Part shown: positions 5,993 to 10,297 of the stretch, piece after piece
Layout of the letters: every line of letters begins with the position of its first letter
Position numbering within the stretch: the stretch's first letter is position 1
Assembly (NCBI GenBank): GCA_964467175.1
Contig: CAYXNY010000006.1
Span: 1-10,297 of the forward strand
DNA length: 10,297 bases
Origin: JAWAFD01 sp964467175
Lineage (GTDB): Archaea > Micrarchaeota > Micrarchaeia > Anstonellales > J096
Reading direction: 5' to 3'
Program-made: the position numbers and the translations under genes
Notes under the pieces: model-generated
Seen by the model: only the letters and a program-made list of their open reading frames with translations
What the model was told of the DNA's origin: nothing
Databases searched by the model: none

Positions 5993-6577
5993 ATGGCAAA
6001 TCCGTTTACGCACAGAGAAGAGGAAATAAAGGCGCCCCCCGCTGTAAAGAAGAAAAAGAAGTATGAATTGGCTGTGGATGAGGAGGAAAGCGAAATAAAA
6101 AAACTTGACATGGAAGACTTTGAGGATGTAATTTCTATAATGAGAAAGGCGATGTTTGAGATAGGGCGAGCTGAGGCAAAGCAGATTGAGGAAATTTTGA
6201 AGCAGGGCGCGAGCTACGGCGCGTATGTGGACAGGATGCTCGTTGCGGTTGGGCTCGCATGGCCCGTTGCTTTTGAGCGGGCGACAAAAATTATAGGAAA
6301 AGGAATGGCGAACGCGCTCTATCTTGAGGATGTTGCGCTCCTGCTTGCCTATGAGGGAAAGGGGATAAGGGAAAAGTTGGTAAAGGCAAGGGAGGACGAG
6401 GCAAGGGCAACGGGCTTAAAGTATGTTGTTGCGATCGCGAGCGAAGAAGTGCCGAAAGAAGAGAATGTAATAGAGGTTATAAAGGAGAGGGGAACAAAGA
6501 TCGAGAAAATTTATTTGGATAGGGGCTACTCGTTCTTCAAATCAAAAATAGGGCTGATCGCGTTTAAAGAGGTCTAG
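5993..6577 (+). CDS. Divergent GNAT-like acetyltransferase
   Basis: The 194-residue protein has a charged, lysine-rich N-terminal stretch (1-38), then a segment that reads like a GNAT fold: a helix after LDMEDFEDVISIMRKAM (38-54), strands around 82-115, and a motif-A-like element, EDVALLLAYEGKGIREKLV (112-130), followed by KAREDEARATGLKYVVA (131-147). The core Gln/Arg-x-x-Gly-x-Gly pattern is only partly kept: G122 and G124 are present but position 119 is Ala instead of Gln or Arg. Acetyl-CoA binding is thus possible but not assured. The C-terminus (DRGYSFFKSKIGLIAFKEV in part) fits the final GNAT strands. The ATG is preceded by GAGGGG overlapping the stop of the zinc-ribbon gene. It is the third gene of the cluster and ends 2 nt before the convergent toxin gene. 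Substrate unknown. Confidence 0.55.
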   Translation: MANPFTHREEEIKAPPAVKKKKKYELAVDEEESEIKKLDMEDFEDVISIMRKAMFEIGRAEAKQIEEILKQGASYGAYVDRMLVAVGLAWPVAFERATKIIGKGMANALYLEDVALLLAYEGKGIREKLVKAREDEARATGLKYVVAIASEEVPKEENVIEVIKERGTKIEKIYLDRGYSFFKSKIGLIAFKEV

Positions 6578-6579
6578 CA

Positions 6580-6831
6580 TCACCATTTATATATTTTCTT
6601 TCTATGACCGATTTTTAATACGAGCATGGTTTTGCCAGCTTCGTCGATGGTAACTATTATCCTATAATCGCCGGCCCTGAGCCGGTATGCATCCAATCTA
6701 GCAAGTCTTCTTAGGTAGCGATGAGGGTCTATTCTTATTCTTTCGAGCACCGCGAATACTCTTTCTCTGACTTCTTGTGGAAGAAAATCCATGTCGCGCT
6801 CTGCTTTTTTTGAGAAAACAATGTCATACAT
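6580..6831 (-). CDS. relE: RelE/ParE-family toxin
   Basis: The 83-residue protein has the length and wording of archaeal RelE toxins: an N-terminal strand and helix, MYDIVFSKKAERDMDFLP, a basic middle part, then YRLRAGDYRIIVTID (49-63) and the end LKIGHRKKIYKW (72-83). RelE toxins are mRNA interferases that cleave mRNA in the ribosome A site. Residues expected to matter are R50/R52, R57, H76-R77 and the closing Tyr-Lys (81-82). All are present, so the toxin is probably active. ParE-type gyrase inhibition is the less likely alternative. The ATG lies 4 nt after the antitoxin stop, with GGGAGTGA as Shine-Dalgarno spanning that stop, so translation is coupled. Its own stop is only 2 nt from the convergent GNAT-like gene. 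Confidence 0.85.
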   Translation of the reverse strand: MYDIVFSKKAERDMDFLPQEVRERVFAVLERIRIDPHRYLRRLARLDAYRLRAGDYRIIVTIDEAGKTMLVLKIGHRKKIYKW

Positions 6832-6835
6832 CAGC

Positions 6836-7054
6836 TCACTCCCTAAATTTTGATTTTATTTTCTCAAAGGGGACGGTTTTACCTTCCCTGCATTCCTTAA
6901 TAGCCTTTCTGATCTCCTTCTCAAATTCGGGGTTTAGCTCCAGATGGTCCTCAACAAAATCTTCTATTATCTGCTCGTAGGTTTCGCCTTCCACAACTTT
7001 CATCCGGTCAAGCACTCTTTTTAGCTCATGCGATATTTTTATTGTGGTATACAT
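6836..7054 (-). CDS. Antitoxin of the RelE pair, ribbon-helix-helix type
   Basis: The 72-residue protein precedes the toxin gene, as in typical type II modules. Residues 1-38 read as a ribbon-helix-helix DNA-binding domain: strand TTIKIS (3-8), helix ELKRVLDRMK, turn, and a second helix from ETYEQIIEDFVED. The charged C-terminal half (EKEIRKAIKECREGKTVPFE and following) has the pattern of RelB/VapB toxin-binding tails. The protein would neutralise RelE and, with it, repress its own promoter. A TATA-like box 26 nt from the ATG and the absence of a Shine-Dalgarno suggest a leaderless message, and three GTATAC boxes cover the start site. VapB is equally possible by fold alone; the RelE partner decides the pairing. 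Confidence 0.8.
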   Translation of the reverse strand: MYTTIKISHELKRVLDRMKVVEGETYEQIIEDFVEDHLELNPEFEKEIRKAIKECREGKTVPFEKIKSKFRE

Positions 7055-7086
7055 GAGTATACTTTAGTATACAAAGATTTAAAAGT
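7047..7086 (-). promoter_or_regulatory. Toxin-antitoxin promoter with three GTATAC operator boxes
   Basis: On the minus strand the TATA-like box ACTTTTAAATCT covers 7075-7086, about 26 nt before the antitoxin ATG. Between the box and the first codons lie three exact copies of the self-complementary hexamer GTATAC at 7047-7052, 7057-7062 and 7067-7072, each starting exactly 10 bp after the last. Two of them form the perfect inverted repeat GTATACT-TT-AGTATAC (7057-7072). One copy overlaps the start codon. Boxes spaced one helical turn apart are how ribbon-helix-helix dimers commonly stack on operators, so this is very probably the autoregulatory site. Confidence 0.75.
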
Positions 7087-7110
7087 GTTGCGGAACCCGA
7101 GCCGACAAAC

Positions 7111-7120
7111 ATTTTTATAC
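7111..7120 (+). promoter_or_regulatory. TATA box of priL-priS
   Basis: ATTTTTATAC has its centre about 25 nt before the priL ATG at 7141, which fits a leaderless transcript. A GGGG run (7127-7130) precedes the ATG but at a distance of about ten bases, so a Shine-Dalgarno role is possible only if transcription starts upstream of it. Confidence 0.5.
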
Positions 7121-7140
7121 CAAACTGGGGAAATTGAACC

Positions 7141-8076
7141 ATGGACCTTGAGTTTGCTGCAAAATTTCCATTCAGCAATGAAGCAAAACAGATAATGGAT
7201 GAGAAAAAGCCGGGGATAGGAGATGAAATAATAGAGAGGGCTTTGGAAAGGCTGAAACATGCGTTCAAAACCGGCAGGGTGATGACGGGAACGCCAATAA
7301 GCATGGAGGAGAAGTTTGAGGAAATTCTCATCTATGCAACGACTAGGATAATTCTCGCGAGCATAAACAACCCTTTCCTCACGAACAAATATGCGGTTGC
7401 ATGGGCGAAAACCATCTATGAAAAGATGAGCATGGAGGAGGCAAAAAGAATAGGCGCCGAGTTGGGGGTGGTGCCTAGAATAGAGAATGGCGAGTGGTCC
7501 CTGCCCATCTCTGTATATTTGGAATTCTCCCCTGAGGATGTTGCATACTCCCTCGTGAACAGGGAGATGGAAAGAGGGTATGTGAAGATAAAGGAAAGGG
7601 AGTTTCTTAGGATCGTGCAGGAGGCGGTGAAAAGGCATCTTGAAAAACTTCCAAGAGGAAAAGCGAGGGATGAAAGGATAAAAAAGGCAGGCGAACAGCT
7701 TAGAGAATTCCTGCCGAAAATAGACCAGAAAACAACCACAGCGATAAAGGGGGACCATCCGCCCTGCATAAATGCTCTTTTGGAGCAGGTATATAAGCAC
7801 GAAAATTTGGGCCATCATGCGAGATGGAGCCTGGCTGTTTATTTTGTGAACAGAGGGGTTGATACCGAAGCGATAATTTCCCTTCTCTCTAACCTTCCGG
7901 ATTTCAGCGAGAGGAAAACAAGGTATTATGTTGAGCATGCAAAAAAACGAGGGTATATAATGCCGTCCTGCGAAACCATGCGGGCGTACGGGCTTTGCGT
8001 TGCTGAATGCGGGATAAAAAATCCTTTGAGTTGGGGTAAGTATGGAAGAAAAGGAAAAGAAGTGGATAAAGAATAG
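7141..8076 (+). CDS. priL: DNA primase large subunit PriL
   Basis: PriL is the regulatory, iron-sulfur subunit of the archaeal/eukaryotic-type primase that makes primers for DNA replication with PriS. In this 311-residue protein residues 1-190 form the helical N-terminal domain. The C-terminal Fe-S domain carries the four expected cysteines: C209 in DHPPCI, C277 in MPSC, C286 in YGLC and C290 in AEC. Other conserved features are the HARW stretch (226-229) and the GYIMPSC segment. The length is slightly below the 330-400 residues usual for archaeal PriL, with no missing element. The gene begins at a likely leaderless ATG and its last 35 nt overlap priS, so the two subunits are made together in roughly matched amounts. 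The identification rests on the cysteine pattern, length and neighbour. Confidence 0.92.
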   Translation: MDLEFAAKFPFSNEAKQIMDEKKPGIGDEIIERALERLKHAFKTGRVMTGTPISMEEKFEEILIYATTRIILASINNPFLTNKYAVAWAKTIYEKMSMEEAKRIGAELGVVPRIENGEWSLPISVYLEFSPEDVAYSLVNREMERGYVKIKEREFLRIVQEAVKRHLEKLPRGKARDERIKKAGEQLREFLPKIDQKTTTAIKGDHPPCINALLEQVYKHENLGHHARWSLAVYFVNRGVDTEAIISLLSNLPDFSERKTRYYVEHAKKRGYIMPSCETMRAYGLCVAECGIKNPLSWGKYGRKGKEVDKE

Positions 8077-9106
8077 GTTCAGAAGGTATTATGCGACGCA
8101 TGAGCTCAGGCCGGATGCGGTCGAGGAAAGGGAGTTCGGGTACGGAGAATGGGACAGGAAGATAGAGGCAAGGCATCTCGCCTTTGAAAACCCGGAAAAG
8201 CTGAACGAATTTTTGAGGGAAACCGCACCACTTTATATTTCCCGCTCCACAGCGTATTACGAAAGGCCCGCGGCCCAGCCGATGAACAATAAGGGATGGA
8301 AGGGAAGCGACCTTGTTTTTGATTTGGACGCGGAGATGGAGGTTTTTGACAGGAAAATTTTTGAGAAAGTAAGAGAGGACGCGATCAGGCTGATAGAGGA
8401 ATTTTTGATTCCGGAGTTTGGCGCGGACAGGGGGAAAATTGCCCTTGTTTTCTCAGGGAATAGGGGGTTCCACGTGCATGTTTTTGATGAGAAATTCAGG
8501 ATGCTCGGAAGGGAAGGAAGGAGAGAAATTGCATCCTACCTTTCCGGAACCGGCATGAATTACAGGAATTTTTTTATTGAGGATAAAAAAAGCAAAAAAA
8601 TATTCGGGCCTAAGCCCGACGAGGCGGGATACCGGGGCAGGTTTGCAAGAATGGTGGTGAAAACCCTTGAAAATGAGCCGGAGAAGATAAGCAGAATTTT
8701 TAATGAATGGAGCGAAAAAAACCGCTTCGTTGAAGGAATAAAACAAGGGGTATGGAGCAAAACAAGGCTGCCTAAGGTTATTGAGAGGTTGGAAGTAGTC
8801 GCGAAAGAGCTTCCTGTAAGAAGCATAAATGTGGATGTTGGGGTGACGCAGGACACTTCAAAACTCATACGGCTGCCCGGCTCTCTCCACGGCTCAACCG
8901 GGTTGACCGTTCTTCCGGCGAAAAACTACGAAATAGAAATAGAGGATGCGATCGCGTTCACAGGCGAGAGGGTAAAAATCCAGCTGAACAGGAACGTTCA
9001 TGTTGATATTGGGGAGGGAGTAAAAGGAGAAAAGGGCGCGGTTGTCGATGCCCCAGAATATCTTGCGGTTTATCTGCTACTGAAAAACATGGCAAGATTA
9101 CTCTGA
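8042..9106 (+). CDS. priS: DNA primase small (catalytic) subunit PriS, zinc knuckle absent
   Basis: This is the polymerising subunit of primase. Of its 354 residues, the catalytic DxD is D94/D96 in DLVFDLDAE, the nucleotide-binding motif is SGNRGFHVHV (138-147), the third acidic residue is probably D265, and RLPGSLHG (277-284) is the usual late motif. The start at 8042 places the conserved RYYA (15-18) where FYT lies in Pyrococcus PriS, which supports the overlap with priL; GGGG precedes it. Unusually, the protein has no cysteine at all. In archaeal and eukaryotic PriS a zinc knuckle lies just after the DxD; here that stretch is about a dozen residues shorter and lacks every ligand. Catalytic residues are intact, so it is probably active. 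Its 3' end overlaps the convergent gene by 9 nt. Confidence 0.93.
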   Translation: MEEKEKKWIKNRFRRYYATHELRPDAVEEREFGYGEWDRKIEARHLAFENPEKLNEFLRETAPLYISRSTAYYERPAAQPMNNKGWKGSDLVFDLDAEMEVFDRKIFEKVREDAIRLIEEFLIPEFGADRGKIALVFSGNRGFHVHVFDEKFRMLGREGRREIASYLSGTGMNYRNFFIEDKKSKKIFGPKPDEAGYRGRFARMVVKTLENEPEKISRIFNEWSEKNRFVEGIKQGVWSKTRLPKVIERLEVVAKELPVRSINVDVGVTQDTSKLIRLPGSLHGSTGLTVLPAKNYEIEIEDAIAFTGERVKIQLNRNVHVDIGEGVKGEKGAVVDAPEYLAVYLLLKNMARLL

Positions 9107-9484
9107 TTTTTTCTGCATCTTCAACCGCGGAGGAAGAAGAGGCGGCGCTGTGTTCAGCACCTTTGCGATTATTGTTCCGTTCGCGGCGCCCATGAAATTC
9201 ACGTTGTTCAGAGCGGTTTCCATGTAATCCTCCGGGAGCCTCTTGTCCTTTTTCCACGCATCCAAAATTGCCTTTTTTGTTTTCTCGTTTTCCTTCGCAA
9301 ATATCGTGCCCCCAATCTTTATCTCGCCCGCATCCTCCCTATAGCTCGCAACATATTCATAATCAATTTCTAGTATTTCATTGTTCTCCCGCACATCCTT
9401 GAACCCTATCCTTATATCCAATCCCTTTATCTCGTTCTCTCCTCTCTTCGCTTCTATGGAGGTTACTCTGTTCCCTACTATCAT
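9098..9484 (-). CDS. Conserved-looking hypothetical protein, possible SecB-like topology
   Basis: The family is not recognised with confidence. The 128-residue acidic/basic protein appears to consist of several beta strands (about 5-12, 20-30, 36-48, 53-64), a helix with EKTKKAILDAWKK (67-79), then a long helix ETALNNVNFMGAANGTIIAKVL (89-110) and a proline-rich end, NTAPPLLPPRL (111-121). Four strands followed by a long helix and a closing PP-rich segment recall the SecB chaperone fold, but this is only a shape comparison. There is no signal peptide, membrane segment or cysteine. A strong Shine-Dalgarno, GGTGAG (9488-9493), precedes the ATG at 9484. The gene is divergent from the kinase-deaminase fusion and tail-to-tail with priS. 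Confidence 0.6.
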   Translation of the reverse strand: MIVGNRVTSIEAKRGENEIKGLDIRIGFKDVRENNEILEIDYEYVASYREDAGEIKIGGTIFAKENEKTKKAILDAWKKDKRLPEDYMETALNNVNFMGAANGTIIAKVLNTAPPLLPPRLKMQKKSE

Positions 9485-9501
9485 ACGCTCACCTTTTCTG
9501 C

Positions 9502-9526
9502 TATTTAATACTATATAATTAAAAAC
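9502..9526. promoter_or_regulatory. Divergent promoter region between the 128-residue gene and the fusion gene
   Basis: The 66-nt gap between the two start codons holds one very AT-rich core, ATTTAATACTATATAATTAAAAA (about 9503-9525). On the plus strand ATATAATTAAAA is about 30 nt before the ATG at 9551, which has no Shine-Dalgarno, so that message is leaderless or nearly so. On the minus strand a box in the same core would give a short leader containing GGTGAG. Confidence 0.5.
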
Positions 9527-9550
9527 CTTGCACCGCGCAAATTAAGAAAC

Positions 9551-10297
9551 ATGTCAAACATCATTCTGGGGCTTACCGGTGAGAACTGCTCGGGCAAAAC
9601 AACAGTGGCAGAGTACCTGAAGAAAAAGGGCTTCTACTACCTCTCGCTTTCTGATGTGATAAGAGAGGAGGTGATAAAGGAGGTAAAGCCGCTGACCAGG
9701 GAAAATCTGATAAACAAAGGAAACGATATGAGGAAAAAATCCGGGGATGGAATTCTTGCAAAAATGACTGTAAAGAAAATGGAGAAGGGGAAGAATTATG
9801 TTGTGGATTCCATAAGAAACCCGGGCGAAGTTGAGGAGCTGAAGAAACTGCAGAATTTTTACCTTGTTTATGTAAACGCGCCTCCTGAGGTAAGGTTTGA
9901 AAGGATAAAAGCGAGGGGGAGGGAGGAGGACCCGCAGACTTTTGATGAGTTTTTGAAGCTTGAGAGGATGGAGGAGGAAAGCAAGGAGGGGTATAAACAG
10001 CAGCTTAAAAAAACTGCAAAAATGGCCGATTTTACAATCATAAATGATTCGAGTTTAGAAAGGCTTTATGAGAGCATAGATGGAATCTTGCAAAAGGTTG
10101 TTAAAAAATTTGAGTTTGAAAGACCGGCTTGGGACGAGTATTTTATGAATATAGCGAAGGTTGTTTCCTCACGCGCGAACTGCATAAAAAGAAAAATAGG
10201 TGCGGTTATTGTGAAGGACAAGCGGGTTATCACAACTGGGTATAATGGAACTCCAAGAGGGGTTAAAAATTGCTATGAAGGGGGATGCCCCAGGTGC
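9551..10297 (+). CDS. P-loop kinase fused to dCMP deaminase (3' end outside window)
   Basis: The frame is open from the ATG at 9551 to the window edge, giving 249 residues of a longer protein. Residues 1-185 are a P-loop kinase-like domain: Walker A GENCSGKTT (10-18), a DSIRNPGEVEELKK element (86-99) and the lid-like RFERIKARGREEDP (115-128), as in dephospho-CoA-kinase-like and UPF0200/AAA_18 proteins. Residues 193-249 begin a ComEB-type dCMP deaminase: WDEYFMNIAKVVSSRANC, then KIGAVIVKDKRVITTGYNGTP (215-235) and C241/C246/C249. The catalytic HAE and PCxxC motifs should lie beyond the window and cannot be checked. The likely role is deamination of deoxycytidine nucleotides to deoxyuridine forms for dTTP supply. 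The same domain order occurs in yeast Dcd1 and in the anti-phage AvcD/DcdV enzymes. Start chosen from the leaderless promoter and the first kinase strand. Confidence 0.85.
   Translation, partial: MSNIILGLTGENCSGKTTVAEYLKKKGFYYLSLSDVIREEVIKEVKPLTRENLINKGNDMRKKSGDGILAKMTVKKMEKGKNYVVDSIRNPGEVEELKKLQNFYLVYVNAPPEVRFERIKARGREEDPQTFDEFLKLERMEEESKEGYKQQLKKTAKMADFTIINDSSLERLYESIDGILQKVVKKFEFERPAWDEYFMNIAKVVSSRANCIKRKIGAVIVKDKRVITTGYNGTPRGVKNCYEGGCPRC

Noticed and set aside
6580..7054. VapBC-type toxin-antitoxin
   Set aside because: The toxin lacks the acidic PIN-domain residues and has the basic RelE pattern with HRKKIYK at its end.
7039..7938. 299-codon minus-strand open frame opposite priL
   Set aside because: It is antisense to PriL, whose Fe-S cysteines identify the true frame; the translation is compositionally odd and matches nothing.
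9551..10297. Truncated or broken deaminase pseudogene
   Set aside because: The frame is open to the last base of the window and all motifs up to that point are intact, so the missing C-terminus is due to the window edge.

Overview
The window looks like a compact chromosome segment of an archaeon, plausibly a small-genome DPANN-type lineage (Micrarchaeota/Diapherotrites-like; the lineage is an inference). Support comes from a class I lysyl-tRNA synthetase, the two-subunit archaeal/eukaryotic-type primase (PriL + PriS), an archaeal S-layer C-terminus, a stand-alone 5S rRNA gene and TATA-like boxes about 25 nt before many start codons, which suggests frequent leaderless mRNAs. No gap between genes exceeds about 180 nt, several gene ends overlap or nearly touch, and no CRISPR array, IS element or tRNA gene was seen.

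Layout. 1-340: the 3' end of an S-layer gene with a T-rich terminator. 431-1663: an AAA+ ATPase of the DUF4143 type with a PD-(D/E)XK-like C-terminal motif. 1724-3217 (minus): class I LysRS, divergent from a small two-helix membrane protein (3280-3771). 3804-3920: 5S rRNA, convergent with a YraN-like putative nuclease (3928-4650, minus). 4830-6577: a three-gene plus-strand cluster of a secreted, C-terminally anchored protein, a triple zinc-ribbon protein and a GNAT-like protein. 6580-7054 (minus): a RelE-type toxin and its antitoxin behind a striking GTATAC operator. 7141-9106: priL and priS, overlapping by 35 nt. 9098-9484 (minus): an unrecognised 128-residue protein. 9551-end: the first 249 residues of a P-loop kinase fused to a dCMP-deaminase-like domain, cut by the window edge.

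Functionally the window mixes housekeeping genes (LysRS, 5S rRNA, primase, nucleotide metabolism) with accessory genes (DUF4143 ATPase, putative nuclease, toxin-antitoxin). The DUF4143 ATPase gene, the two-helix membrane gene and, less strongly, the nuclease gene use CGN arginine codons much more often than priS, which hints at a different origin. The most interesting items are the kinase-deaminase fusion, whose architecture resembles the anti-phage AvcD/DcdV deaminases; a cysteine-free PriS that has lost the zinc knuckle; the three GTATAC boxes at 10-bp spacing on the toxin-antitoxin promoter; and the cysteine-plus-hydrophobic C-terminal tail of the secreted protein, which recalls archaeal CGP-CTERM sorting signals.
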